Positions 40,559 through 49,456 of a stretch of DNA of 64,000 nucleotides are shown piece after piece. The position numbers were made by a program, and so were the translations under genes. Under the pieces are notes generated by a model that saw only the letters and a program-made list of their open reading frames with translations, did no database searches and was not told where the DNA came from. Position 1 is the stretch's first letter; each line of letters starts with the position of its first letter. Source of the stretch: Lysobacter silvisoli. GTDB lineage: Bacteria > Pseudomonadota > Gammaproteobacteria > Xanthomonadales > Xanthomonadaceae. The stretch covers positions 434,001-498,000 of the forward strand of contig NZ_QTSU01000002.1 of assembly GCF_003382365.1 (NCBI RefSeq), read 5' to 3'.

Positions 40559-40984
40559 TCATTCCGCCAGCGCGGCCATCGCCTCCACCTCGAACAGCAT
40601 GCCGTCCAGCGCCAGTCGCGGCACCGGAATCAGCGTGCACGCCGGTTTGGGTCCGTCGCCAAAGGCCAGCGCGAGTTCGCTGCCGAATACCTGCAGTCGC
40701 TCCAGGCTGTGGTCGACGATCAGCACGGTGAGCTTGGCCACGTCGGCCGGCCCGGCGCCGGCCGAGGCCAGCGCGGTCTTGAGGTTGGCCAGCGCCTGCC
40801 GCACTTGCGCGCGGAAGTCCGGATCCAGGCGGCCGTCGGCGCTTTCGCCGCCCTGCCCGGCCACCAGCAGCCAGCGCGCGGCGCCGCTGACGGCGGCCAG
40901 GTGCGAATAGCCGTTGGGCGCCGGATCGTACAGGCCGGCGGGGTTGGACAGGGCGAGTACGGCTGTGGTCTGAAACATGGCCAT
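40559..40984 (-). CDS. RidA-family (YjgF/YER057c) protein
   Basis: The 141-residue protein belongs to the RidA superfamily of trimeric enamine/imine deaminases that clear reactive PLP-derived intermediates. The N-terminus reads FQTTAVLALSNPAGLYDPAP. GQGGESADGRLDPDFRAQVR and QALANLKTALASAGAGPADV match the family core. The conserved Arg at the start of LKTAL... and the later C-T-L-I-P-V-P-R-L-A (ACTLIPVPRLALDGMLFEVE) with catalytic residues are present. CAGGAATCCCC precedes the ATG at 40984. It is convergent with the QueC-like gene, 10 bases apart. Confidence 0.92.
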   Translation of the reverse strand: MAMFQTTAVLALSNPAGLYDPAPNGYSHLAAVSGAARWLLVAGQGGESADGRLDPDFRAQVRQALANLKTALASAGAGPADVAKLTVLIVDHSLERLQVFGSELALAFGDGPKPACTLIPVPRLALDGMLFEVEAMAALAE

Positions 40985-41159
40985 GGGGATTCCTGAGAAG
41001 TGAACCGCCGCGACCGCGCCGCGGGGTATACCGGGACGACGATCCGACGCGGGCAGCCGTGACATGGCGCATCACAAGCGCGACCCGGCGGCGTTTTCAG
41101 GGGCAGGCGTGCGCTCACGCGCGAACGCCGTCCCTTTCACGTCCGTACGGAGACGCGCC

Positions 41160-41858
41160 ATGAGCCCCGCCCTGCACAAGTTCGTACTCGTCACGCTGGC
41201 CGCCGCGGCCGGCCTGGCCACCACGTTCCACAGCGGCCGCGCCGACGCGGCCTGCCCCGCGGGCGACCCCTGCGAAACGCTGCATGTCTATCGTGTGCAG
41301 TCCTGGCCGACCATCCAGCACGACGCCGCCGGACGGCCGCTGATCTCGCTGCAGGAAGCCAACGCCGCCGATGCCGCCGCGTTCAAGGCCGCGGTGAAGG
41401 GCAAGGTCGCCTCCACCGCGCTGGCGATCCGCTACAACGTCACCCGCATCGCCGACGCGCCGAACGACTACTGCGAGTGCAACCTGGAGCTGGCCAACAA
41501 GGGCTGTGCGTCCAACCTGCCGCCGATCCAGTTGCACCAGTGCGCGCGCGTGTGCCGGCGCGACCAGCTGACCTGCGCGGCCACCGGCGACTTCGGCAAG
41601 CAGGACAGCGGCGGGCGCTGGTACGCATTCCCGGTGGTAAGCATGTGCGGCGGCGCGCGCAACGTCTGGAAGAAGAACGCGCTGGGCAACGCCAAGCCCA
41701 ACTGGTGCGACTGGCAGGAGAACGCGCGCGTCATCAAGCAGGTCAGCTGCCTGGCCACGGCCCTGGACGCGGAGCCCGGCGTGGACCTGGACGCGCTGTT
41801 CAACAATCCGCAGCCCTGCGCCGCGCTGGACGAAGCGGCGCTGAACTACCTGCCCTGA
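41160..41858 (+). CDS. Secreted Cys-rich hypothetical protein
   Basis: The 232-residue product has a signal peptide (MSPALHKFVLVTLAAAAGLA, cleavage near ADAA). The mature part contains at least 12 Cys: ACPAGDPCETLHVYRVQSWP, DYCECNLELANKGCASN, HQCARVCRRDQLTCAATGDF, VSMCGGARNVWKKN and later single Cys. It reads as a disulphide-rich domain, perhaps with a PAN-like or EGF-like fold, but no family is recognised. It precedes the peptidoglycan hydrolase gene in the same direction, 163 bases away. Gram-negative proteins of this type are often secreted inhibitors or adhesins; this is a guess. Confidence 0.65.
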   Translation: MSPALHKFVLVTLAAAAGLATTFHSGRADAACPAGDPCETLHVYRVQSWPTIQHDAAGRPLISLQEANAADAAAFKAAVKGKVASTALAIRYNVTRIADAPNDYCECNLELANKGCASNLPPIQLHQCARVCRRDQLTCAATGDFGKQDSGGRWYAFPVVSMCGGARNVWKKNALGNAKPNWCDWQENARVIKQVSCLATALDAEPGVDLDALFNNPQPCAALDEAALNYLP

Positions 41859-41970
41859 GCGGCGCGCCGACCGGCGCGTCGCAACTGCGGCGGAGAATGG
41901 AGCCTGGCGGCGACCGCTCGTCGCCGCCATGGCCGACTCCGTGTCGCGGCCTCGTTAGTCCGCTGTGTAC

Positions 41971-41989
41971 CGCGCCGAGAATCGGCGCG
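41971..41989 (+). terminator. Small perfect hairpin
   Basis: CGCGCCGA-GAA-TCGGCGCG is an 8-base stem with a 3-base loop, 33 bases before the ATG of the 42022 gene. There is no T-tract. It may cap the message of the downstream gene or end the upstream one. Confidence 0.4.
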
Positions 41990-42021
41990 GGCGGACGCGA
42001 CGCCCGACAAGGAGGTTGGCC

Positions 42022-43728
42022 ATGCCCAACAGCGCCGACATGCTGTGGTTCAAGACGCGCTTCGCCGCGCGCATCGCGCCGGCACTGGCCGGCACCCCGC
42101 TCACCTTGGACCTGATCACCGCCCTGGCCTGCCAGGAAACCGGCGAGGTCTGGCCGCTGCTGCGGCGCACCTCGATGAGCGAGGAACGCATCCTGGCGCT
42201 GTGCGTGGGCGACACGCTCGACGCCAACGCCGGCCGCAGCGCGTTTCCCAAGACCAAGAGCGACCTGGTCGCGCATCCGCGCGGCCAGCCCATGTTCGAG
42301 ATCGCGCGCCAGGCCCTGGTCGACATGGCCGCGCACATCGAAGCCTACCGTGGCGCGGCCTCGCGCCCGAACAAGTTCTGCCATGGCTTCGGCATCTTCC
42401 AGCGCGACCTGCAGTTCTTCCGCGACGACCCGGACTACTTCCTGCAGCGGCGCTACGAGCGTTTCGAAGACAGCCTGGCGCACTGCGTGGCCGAGCTCAA
42501 GCGCGGTCTGCGCGAACTGGGCCTGCACACCCGCAGCTCGCTGACGACGATGGAGTTGAGCGCGGTGGCCATCGTCTACAACACCGGCCGCTTCCGCCCC
42601 GAGCGCGGCCTGGAGCAAGGCCATTTCGACGGCCAGCGCTTCTACGGCCAGGCGATCTTCGACTTCATCCGCCAGGCGCAGACCGTGTCGGCACCCGCAG
42701 CGCCGGCACCGCTGCCGGAACCGCGCCCCGGCGAGGCGCCGCTGCCGCCGCCCGCGCCGGTCACCGCCAGCGGGCCGTTCTTCCGCGTGGACACACGCAT
42801 TTCCACCCTGCGCCTGCGCAGCGAGCCGCGCATCAGCCAGCCGGCCACCGCCAACGTGATCGGCGAGCTGCCCGACGGCCATCCGGTGCGCGCGATCAGC
42901 GGCCGAGCGGTGGCCGGTTTCATGGAAGTGGAGACCAGCCTGTTCGGCGCGCTGCTGCGCGGCTTCTGTTCGAGCCAGTTCCTCAGGCGCGACAACAGCC
43001 TGCAGGACATCCCGGTGATGCGGCCCGCGGGCGCGGCGCCCAGCAGCGGCTTGATCGCCGCGTTCATGCCGCGCCCGCCCGGCCACATCGCCCGCCGCCG
43101 CGACAACGCCACCGCGCATTCGCTCAATGAAGACGGCCAGCCCGCGCGCACCGGCATCGACGCGCCGCAGCGGCGCGAGGACCTGGCCCGCATCATCGAC
43201 TGGCTGGCTGTGGACAAGCCCAGCCACAAACGCTACCAACCGCGCTCCGGCCTGACCTTCTGCAACATCTACGCCCACGACTACTGCCACCTGGCCGGCG
43301 TCTACTTGCCGCGCGTGTGGTGGAGCGCGCCGGCGGTGGAAAAGCTGCGCCGCGGCCAGACCGTGCCGGCGCTGATCGGCGACACCCTGTTCGAGATGCG
43401 CGCCAACGACCTGTTCCGCTGGCTGCGCGATTTCGGCGGCGAGTTCGGCTGGCGCCAGATCGCCAACGCCACGCGCCTGCAGGAGGAGGCCAACCAGGGC
43501 GCGGTGAGCCTGATCGTGGCGCGGCGCCGGGCCGAGGGCAAATCCGGCCACATCGTGCCGGTGGTGCCGGAAACCGCGAACGAACGCGCGCACCGCACCG
43601 CCGCGGGCGAAGTCGACCGGCCGCTGCAAAGCCAGGCCGGCCACAGCAACTTCCGCTACGGCAACAGCACCGCGCACTGGTGGCGCGACGAGCGCTTCGC
43701 CGAAAGCGCGTTCTGGGTGCATGCATAG
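42022..43728 (+). CDS. Putative multidomain peptidoglycan hydrolase
   Basis: The 568-residue protein has at least three parts. The N-terminal part (about 1-190) has the look of a lysozyme-like domain: ALACQETGEVWPLLRRTSMS, FCHGFGIFQRDLQFFRDDPD and AIVYNTGRFRPERGLEQGHF. After a Pro/Ala linker (about 215-250), an SH3-like segment (STLRLRSEPRISQPATANVI, about 260-325) follows. The C-terminal part (about 410-568) carries a likely Cys-protease pair: LTFCNIYAHDYCHLAGVYLP and KSGHIVPVVPET, with the N/H following. It lacks a signal peptide, so export may be by a specialised secretion system or lysis. Confidence 0.7.
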   Translation: MPNSADMLWFKTRFAARIAPALAGTPLTLDLITALACQETGEVWPLLRRTSMSEERILALCVGDTLDANAGRSAFPKTKSDLVAHPRGQPMFEIARQALVDMAAHIEAYRGAASRPNKFCHGFGIFQRDLQFFRDDPDYFLQRRYERFEDSLAHCVAELKRGLRELGLHTRSSLTTMELSAVAIVYNTGRFRPERGLEQGHFDGQRFYGQAIFDFIRQAQTVSAPAAPAPLPEPRPGEAPLPPPAPVTASGPFFRVDTRISTLRLRSEPRISQPATANVIGELPDGHPVRAISGRAVAGFMEVETSLFGALLRGFCSSQFLRRDNSLQDIPVMRPAGAAPSSGLIAAFMPRPPGHIARRRDNATAHSLNEDGQPARTGIDAPQRREDLARIIDWLAVDKPSHKRYQPRSGLTFCNIYAHDYCHLAGVYLPRVWWSAPAVEKLRRGQTVPALIGDTLFEMRANDLFRWLRDFGGEFGWRQIANATRLQEEANQGAVSLIVARRRAEGKSGHIVPVVPETANERAHRTAAGEVDRPLQSQAGHSNFRYGNSTAHWWRDERFAESAFWVHA

Positions 43729-43833
43729 GCGGCGCATCATCGCTGTAAACCTCCGGCGCCTGCCTTGCATCGCACCATGACCGGACGCCCCAACGCGTGC
43801 CGGTATCATGCCCCCGCACGCCTGGAGCACCGG

Positions 43834-45363
43834 ATGAAGCACACCCTAGCCGCCCTGACCCTGGCCGCCGCGGTCTGGACCGCGAACGCCGCACCCAAGC
43901 CCGCGGCCGCCCCAGGCGATTGGCTGATCACCGACGTCACCGTAATCCCCGCCGACACCGACGAAGTGCTGGCCCATCGCGACGTGCTGATCCGCGACGG
44001 CCGCATCGCCGCGGTCGCCGAGCGCGGCCAGGCCCGCGCCCCGCGCGGCGCCCAGCGCATCGACGGCCAGGGCAAGTACCTGATCCCCGGCCTGGTCGAC
44101 GCGCACGTGCATATCGCCACCGAAGGTGCGCCGCGCGACAGCAAGAACCCGGCCATCGCCGGCCTGGATCTGGGCAGCGAACACGCCTACGACCGCCGCG
44201 TGATGCTGAGCTTCCTCAAGGCCGGCGTGACCGGCGCGGCCAACATGGGCGGCGGCGTGCGCAGCGACGAGGATCTGCTGTGGCTGCGCGACGAGATCGC
44301 CGCCGGGCGCATGATCGGCCCACGCCTGTACGTGGCCAAGCGCATCAACGGCCCGCGCGCCGAGATCCTGGTGCCGCGCCCGGACAACGTGCCCGCGTCC
44401 AAGCCCGAGGCGCCGACCACCGCCGCCGACGGCATCGCCGCGGTGCGCGCGGCCAAGGCACGCGGCTACGACTTCATCAAGCCTTACCAGTTCCTCAACC
44501 GCGAGACCTACCGCGCCGTGGTCGAGGAATCGCGCCGGCTCGGCCTGCCGACCTCGGGCCACCTGCCGGAACTGGGCTGCGGCGGCTGCGCCGACCGCGC
44601 CTACGCCTTCGAGCACCCGCTGGACAACATCGCCCACGCCGAAGAGCTGGGCCGATTCGGCCGCGAATCCAACCTGGCCCCGCGCGACATCGACGCGCTC
44701 GTCGATCAGGTGGTGCGCAGCAAGCAGGGCGTGACCCCGACCCTGATCACGCTCAAGCAGATCGTGTACATGTACGTGCAGCACGAAGTGCCGCCGACGC
44801 CGCCGGGCTGGGACGCCCTGGTGGACCCGATCACCCGCCTGGACTGGGCGCCCGCCGGCAACAACTACCTCAGCGCCAAGTTCCGCAATCAGCCCGGCGC
44901 CGACACCTTCTCCGCCGGCAACGACTTCTCGCGCCTGCTCACCCGCGAACTATGGAAACGCGGCGTGCCGTTGACCGTGGGCACCGACGCCGCCCTGCCC
45001 AGCCTGGCCTTCGGCATATCGGTGCACCAGGAAATGCTCGAGCTGCGCGAGATCGGCCTGACCCCACTGGAAGTGCTGCGCGCGGCCTCGATCAACGCCC
45101 ACCGCCTGTTCGACCGCGACGGCGGCAACGGCGCGGTGCGCGTGGGCCAGCGCGCCGACCTGGTGCTGCTGGATGCCGACCCGCTGGCCGACATCCGCAA
45201 TGTCGGCCGCATCCACGGCGTATTCGCGCGAGGCAGATGGTTACCTGCGTCCGATATCGACGCGATGATCGAAGCGCTTGCGCCCTCCGATCGCGAGCTT
45301 TCGGAGCGTCTTCGTAGTGCACTGGATGCCAAAGGACAATCCGGGACGCCAGGCAAGCGGTGA
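43834..45363 (+). CDS. Secreted amidohydrolase-family protein
   Basis: The 509-residue protein has a signal peptide (MKHTLAALTLAAAVWTANAA) and an amidohydrolase TIM barrel. The first metal motif GLVDAHVHIATEGAP is clear, later ligands include the His of TSGHLPELGCGG and of FEHPLDNIAHAEEL, and the catalytic Asp is in PLTVGTDAALPSLAFG. LVLLDADPLADIRNVGRIHG is the C-terminal composite strand of this family. Such proteins (imidazolonepropionase-like, CYS/dipeptidase-like) often hydrolyse peptides or cyclic amides outside the cytoplasm. The substrate is not known. ATG at 43834 follows TGGAGC by 6 bases. Confidence 0.9.
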   Translation: MKHTLAALTLAAAVWTANAAPKPAAAPGDWLITDVTVIPADTDEVLAHRDVLIRDGRIAAVAERGQARAPRGAQRIDGQGKYLIPGLVDAHVHIATEGAPRDSKNPAIAGLDLGSEHAYDRRVMLSFLKAGVTGAANMGGGVRSDEDLLWLRDEIAAGRMIGPRLYVAKRINGPRAEILVPRPDNVPASKPEAPTTAADGIAAVRAAKARGYDFIKPYQFLNRETYRAVVEESRRLGLPTSGHLPELGCGGCADRAYAFEHPLDNIAHAEELGRFGRESNLAPRDIDALVDQVVRSKQGVTPTLITLKQIVYMYVQHEVPPTPPGWDALVDPITRLDWAPAGNNYLSAKFRNQPGADTFSAGNDFSRLLTRELWKRGVPLTVGTDAALPSLAFGISVHQEMLELREIGLTPLEVLRAASINAHRLFDRDGGNGAVRVGQRADLVLLDADPLADIRNVGRIHGVFARGRWLPASDIDAMIEALAPSDRELSERLRSALDAKGQSGTPGKR

Positions 45364-45443
45364 ACCTGGCCCATCGCAGGTCATTTCAGCTCTTGCAGGC
45401 TGGTACTCTCCGCTTTGAGCCATAGCACCTAAGGGCAGCACAA

Positions 45444-45926
45444 ATGCTGTTAGATCTTGATCGTTTGGGCTTCCCGATGAAGCGGGTGTTTTCGCTCTCC
45501 AGTGAACTGGAGAGCGATCCCGAGAGAGTCGCTCTAACGCAGACTCTGACCAAAGATGAGTCGAGACCCTTTATGGGGCTGAAAGGGACTCATGGCCTTT
45601 TCGGCTCACCAGAGTGGTGGAGCAACATCGAGCTCAGGAACATGCCGCTGCTTTTTGTGTCTGGCCAGATAAGCCGTGCATATGTTGTTAGCCAGGATAG
45701 CTGCGACGCTAACGACACGATTGATTTGATCGCACACGATGGCTCTATTCGCTCTGTCGGCATCTATACCAATGACGAGCGGGATGTTGCGCTTTTTCGC
45801 GAAGGATTCTGGGTAGAGATGGTTTATGCGCTTGACGAGCTAAAGTCGCAGCCGGCACGCGATGGCGGGGTTGCCTATTCTAGAGTTGCTTTAGAAGTCG
45901 CGATATCGCTGCATCCCTCCAAGTAA
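45444..45926 (+). CDS. Orphan low-GC hypothetical protein
   Basis: I do not recognise this 160-residue soluble protein. GC content falls to about 48-55% in several lines, well below the flanking 70%, indicating recent acquisition. It starts MLLDLDRLGFPMKRVFSLSS and contains GTHGLFGSPEWWSNIELRNM, VVSQDSCDANDTIDLIAHDG and a negatively charged C-terminal half. The size, acidity and setting resemble immunity proteins of polymorphic toxins. A decayed-looking coding fragment follows it in the same frame (45927-46057). Both are placed between an amidohydrolase and a permease gene. Confidence 0.55.
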   Translation: MLLDLDRLGFPMKRVFSLSSELESDPERVALTQTLTKDESRPFMGLKGTHGLFGSPEWWSNIELRNMPLLFVSGQISRAYVVSQDSCDANDTIDLIAHDGSIRSVGIYTNDERDVALFREGFWVEMVYALDELKSQPARDGGVAYSRVALEVAISLHPSK

Positions 45927-46057
45927 CCGCATGCGGCCAGCGCCCTGTCCGGCAACCACCTCCCGAGTCACGCCATCAACAAAGCGCTGAGCCGCGAAGA
46001 CAGCTACAGCGGGCGCGAACTGGCCGGCTCGAAAGAACGCTCGATTTGCTGCAGCAA
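45927..46057 (+). pseudogene. Possible remnant coding fragment
   Basis: Immediately after the stop of the low-GC gene, and in its frame, the sequence reads PHAASALSGNHLPSHAINKA then LSREDSYSGRELAGSKERSI. Its codon usage looks protein-like, and it has no start codon, no recognised domain and runs into the antisense of the permease gene. It could be the relic of a longer gene (perhaps a toxin C-terminus) or chance. Confidence 0.3.
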
Positions 46058-46058
46058 C

Positions 46059-47435
46059 TCAGCCGCGCGAGCGCAATCGACGAGCCACCTCGCTGAGCGC
46101 GGCGATGCCCAGGGTGAACACCGCCGTGGACAGCAGTTGCATGCGCGGACCCTCGGTCAGCAGCGCCAGGGCGAAGATGCCGGCCAGCATCAGCAGGCCC
46201 AGCCAGGTCAGGTAGGGGAAGCCGGCCATGCGGAACGGCAGCGGCGTGCCCAGGCGGTCGGCGCGCCGGCGTAGGATCAGCTGCGAGATCAGCGACATGG
46301 CCCACACCAGCAGGCAGGTCGAGCCGACCACGTTGAGCAGCGCGGGCAGCACCTTTTCCGGGTACCACAGCTCCAGCAGCGCGGCGAAGAAGCCGAAGGC
46401 CACGCTGGCCAGCACCGCCGCCACCGGCACCTGGCGGCGGTCGGCCGCGCCCAGGAAGCGCGGCGCTTCGCCGCGTTCGGCCAGCGAGTAGATCATGCGC
46501 GAGGCGCCGTAGAGGTTGGCGTTGAGCGCCGACAGCAGCGCCACCACCGCCACCAGGGTGATCGCGGCCGCGGCGCCCGGAATGTTGGCCACCTGCAGGA
46601 CCGCCGCGAACGGCGACTTCAGCGCCTCGCTGGTCCAGGGCACCACCGCGATGATCACGCTCAGCGAGCCGATGTAGAACACCAGGATGCGCCAGGCCAC
46701 CGTGCGGATCGCGCGGGTGATGCTGCGCACCGGGTCCTGGGTTTCGGCCGCGGCCACGGCCACGATCTCGGTGCCGCCGAAAGCGAAGATCACCACCAGC
46801 AAGGCCGCGCCCACGCCGCCCCAGCCCTTGGGCGCGAAGCCGCCGTGGGCAGTGAAGTTGGACAGCCCCGGCGAGCTCACGCCCGGCAGCCAGCCGGCCA
46901 GCAGGGCGATGCCGATGGCGATGAAGGCCAGGATGGCCGCGACCTTGAGGATCGCGAACCAGAATTCGAAGGCGCCGAAGTTGCGCACGCCCAGCAGGTT
47001 GATCGCGGTGAACACCGCCATGAACAGCACCGACAGCGCCGCCACCGACACGCCCGGCCACAGCGTGGCCAGCAGCCCGGCCGCGCCCACCGCCTCGGCT
47101 GCGATCACGATCACCAGCTGCGCCCACCACAGCCAGCCCAGGGTGGCGCCGGCGGTGGCGCCCATGGCGTCGGCCGCATACACCGAGAAGGCGCCGCTGG
47201 CCGGCCGCGCCGCGGCCATTTCGCCCAGCGCGCGCATCACGATGATCACCAGGGTGCCGGCGATCAGGTAGGACAGCAGCACCGCCGGCCCGGCCGCCTG
47301 CACGCCCACGCCCGAGCCCAGGAACAACCCCGCGCCGATCGCGCTGCCCAGCCCCATCATCACCAACTGGCGCGGCTTCATCGCGGCCCCCTGCGGCGCT
47401 TCGGCGGCGGGGGCGGACAGGGCGGTCTGGCTCAT
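46059..47435 (-). CDS. APC-family amino acid permease (AAP group)
   Basis: The 458-residue inner-membrane transporter shows AAP-group features: RQLVMMGLGSAIGAGLFLGS in helix 1, then MRALGEMAAARPASGAFSVY, WLWWAQLVIVIAAEAVGAAG, and the helix 6 signature FAFGGTEIVAVAAAETQDPV. ALNANLYGASRMIYSLAERG marks helix 8. About 12 helices are expected. The best candidates are proton-coupled GABA, proline or aromatic amino acid import, as in GabP, ProY and AroP; the choice is not possible here. ATG 47435 follows CGAAGTCCCG. Confidence 0.92.
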   Translation of the reverse strand: MSQTALSAPAAEAPQGAAMKPRQLVMMGLGSAIGAGLFLGSGVGVQAAGPAVLLSYLIAGTLVIIVMRALGEMAAARPASGAFSVYAADAMGATAGATLGWLWWAQLVIVIAAEAVGAAGLLATLWPGVSVAALSVLFMAVFTAINLLGVRNFGAFEFWFAILKVAAILAFIAIGIALLAGWLPGVSSPGLSNFTAHGGFAPKGWGGVGAALLVVIFAFGGTEIVAVAAAETQDPVRSITRAIRTVAWRILVFYIGSLSVIIAVVPWTSEALKSPFAAVLQVANIPGAAAAITLVAVVALLSALNANLYGASRMIYSLAERGEAPRFLGAADRRQVPVAAVLASVAFGFFAALLELWYPEKVLPALLNVVGSTCLLVWAMSLISQLILRRRADRLGTPLPFRMAGFPYLTWLGLLMLAGIFALALLTEGPRMQLLSTAVFTLGIAALSEVARRLRSRG

Positions 47436-47504
47436 CGGGACTTCGGCTGCGGCGGGCGAAGGCCGAACGATACAGCAGGGGAGCGCGCCAGGGTGGCCGC
47501 TTTT

Positions 47505-47543
47505 ACCTCCCGCTTTGAAAAAGGGGGATTGTGGGGGATTTGC
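47505..47543. repeat. Family A intergenic palindrome, copy 6
   Basis: CTCCCGCTTTGAAAAAGGGG followed by GATTGTGGGGGATTTGC is a further copy of the element at 845-880. It lies in the gap between the permease and the next minus-strand gene. Confidence 0.7.
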
Positions 47544-47568
47544 TCTTGGCGCCGCCCCCCACCGAGGT

Positions 47569-48276
47569 TTACGGCCGTGAACCAGCGACGGGACCGGGCG
47601 AATAGCTACGGCCGACGTGGGCTTCCAGTGCCTCTTCCAACACGTACTCATACAGCTGCATCCGCAGCCGCATCAGCTGAGCCACGAAAGCGATCAAATA
47701 GGCGATCGCCAGCAGCAGGCCGATCAGCAACTGCCAGTAAGGCGTTTGCCCCCAATCCAAAAAAGCTTTGAGCTGTATGCCCAGTGCTACTAGCAGCGGC
47801 GCGACGCCAAGCTTGTCCACACCGCCGGTCAGGAGGCCCATCTTGGATGCCACACGCGCCTGCGCGCGTCGCACGAAGCGCAGGTGCTCGCCTATCGTTT
47901 TCTCCGGGAAGCGGCTCACCCAAACGACGACTTCGCGGAACTGCACGATGTCGTGATCAAGCTGAATCACTTGCTCGTTGCGCCAACGCCACAAGCTGCG
48001 CGGCACGACCCACAAAGAACGAATGAACTCCGGCGCAGAGCCGATGATCGCCACCATCAGGCCGATCTTCGCCATCGTGACCATCCACATCTGTTGGGTC
48101 ATGAAGGTCATCAGCAACGACGGCAGCAAGCCGAGGATGATTCCGAAGTTGCCGATGATGCTGGCGATGGCGAACGGCCGCGGTGTATTGAGCACGCTCA
48201 CCGGCCCCTCGGGCAGCGCCTTCAACCGCCGCTCCAGTTCCGTATAGCTGAAGCCCGCTTTCGCCTCGCCCTGCAT
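47569..48276 (-). CDS. Integral membrane hypothetical protein
   Basis: The 235-residue protein has about four hydrophobic stretches: PFAIASIIGNFGIILGLLPS, MWMVTMAKIGLMVAIIGSAP, LGVAPLLVALGIQLKAFLDW and WQLLIGLLLAIAYLIAFVAQ. The N-terminal 30 residues are hydrophilic. A charged cytoplasmic segment (RSLWRWRNEQVIQLDHDIVQ) lies between helices 2 and 3. I do not recognise the family and no catalytic motif is visible. ATG at 48276, co-directional with the permease. Confidence 0.65.
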   Translation of the reverse strand: MQGEAKAGFSYTELERRLKALPEGPVSVLNTPRPFAIASIIGNFGIILGLLPSLLMTFMTQQMWMVTMAKIGLMVAIIGSAPEFIRSLWVVPRSLWRWRNEQVIQLDHDIVQFREVVVWVSRFPEKTIGEHLRFVRRAQARVASKMGLLTGGVDKLGVAPLLVALGIQLKAFLDWGQTPYWQLLIGLLLAIAYLIAFVAQLMRLRMQLYEYVLEEALEAHVGRSYSPGPVAGSRP

Positions 48277-48378
48277 ACGCGTCGTCCCTGCGCTCCCCTG
48301 GCCGCAGCGTAGCGCCGTTCACGGCACATGCCCAGCGGCCGCCACCCTCATCGAGAGCGGCGGCCGCCGTTGCCGCAC

Positions 48379-49329
48379 TTACTGCGCCGGCACCTGCTCC
48401 GCCCAGCTCTTGGCATCGCTGCGACCGTCCAGGAACGGCAGCGCGGTGGCGGCCAGGCGCGGCGAGGCGAAGATGTCGTAGTGGGTCAGGTCGGGCAGGA
48501 TCGCCAGGCGATTGGGCGACAGGGTCTCGCGGCCCCAGCCTGCGTCCTGCAGGCCGCCGCCGAGCAACTGGTAGAAGCGCACCATGTGCTCGGGCTTGAA
48601 CATGTCGCCGTCGCCGTAGACCAGCATCACCGGGCCCTTGAGCTGCTTGATCTCGGCCGACCAGTCGTAATGCGCGCGCATGAACTCGCCCAGGGTGTCG
48701 AGCAGGCGCGGGAACTCGCTGGCGTCCGGCGCGATCGCCTCGTAGGTACGGAACATGGGCGTGTCCTTCATCATCGGCGCGATCGCGCCGGTCAGGCCGT
48801 TCTGCTGCGCGCGGATGCCGGGATAGAAGCCGTCGTCGGAGTAGCCGGCCGACACCAGCACCAGCCGGCGCACCTGCTGCGGATGCTGGATCGCCATCCG
48901 CAGGGCCACGCAACCGCCCAGCGAGTAACCCATCACGTCGACCTGCTTATGACCCAGGCTCCGGGTCAGTGCGGCCAGGTCGTCGCCGATGGCCTGGCAG
49001 CTGAAAGGCCGCTGGCCCAGCGGGGTGCGGCCGTGGCCCTGCAGGTCCACGGCGATCACCTGGCGGTGTTCGGCCAGCTGGGTCAGCACCGGGCCGAACA
49101 TTTCGATGGCGCCCAGGCCGCCATGCAACAACAGCAGAGGCTCGCCCTTGCCGCGCACTTCGTAGTAGTAGTTGATGCCGCCGATTTCCTTGCGCGCCTT
49201 GGTCACGTCGGCATTGACGGTGACGGCGGGGCGCGCGGGCGCGGCGGGGGTTTCGGCCGCGATCGCGGCGGCCGGCGAAAGCACGGCGAGCGTGGTGCAG
49301 GCCCACAGGGCCAGGGTGGCGAGTTTCAT
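48379..49329 (-). CDS. Secreted alpha/beta hydrolase
   Basis: The 316-residue product has a signal peptide (MKLATLALWACTTLAVLSPA, cleavage near IAAE). It is an alpha/beta hydrolase with an intact triad: oxyanion HGG in PLLLLHGGLGAIEMFGPVL, nucleophile elbow GYSLGG in VDVMGYSLGGCVALRMAIQH, acid in VYGDGDMF and His in ILPDLTHYDIFASPRLAATA. It most resembles a proline iminopeptidase or haloalkane/fluoroacetate dehalogenase-like enzyme. The substrate is unknown. The ATG at 49329 follows GAGACCGACC weakly. Confidence 0.88.
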   Translation of the reverse strand: MKLATLALWACTTLAVLSPAAAIAAETPAAPARPAVTVNADVTKARKEIGGINYYYEVRGKGEPLLLLHGGLGAIEMFGPVLTQLAEHRQVIAVDLQGHGRTPLGQRPFSCQAIGDDLAALTRSLGHKQVDVMGYSLGGCVALRMAIQHPQQVRRLVLVSAGYSDDGFYPGIRAQQNGLTGAIAPMMKDTPMFRTYEAIAPDASEFPRLLDTLGEFMRAHYDWSAEIKQLKGPVMLVYGDGDMFKPEHMVRFYQLLGGGLQDAGWGRETLSPNRLAILPDLTHYDIFASPRLAATALPFLDGRSDAKSWAEQVPAQ

Positions 49330-49456
49330 GGTCGGTCTCCAGGTCGGCGATCCGGCGCCACGGCGGCGCTGGAATTCGGTATTCACTGGAGCGACGAACG
49401 GCGGCGGCGCGGATCGACACGGCCGGCGAAAGATTTTTTCGGCCCCGCTGGCCGGC

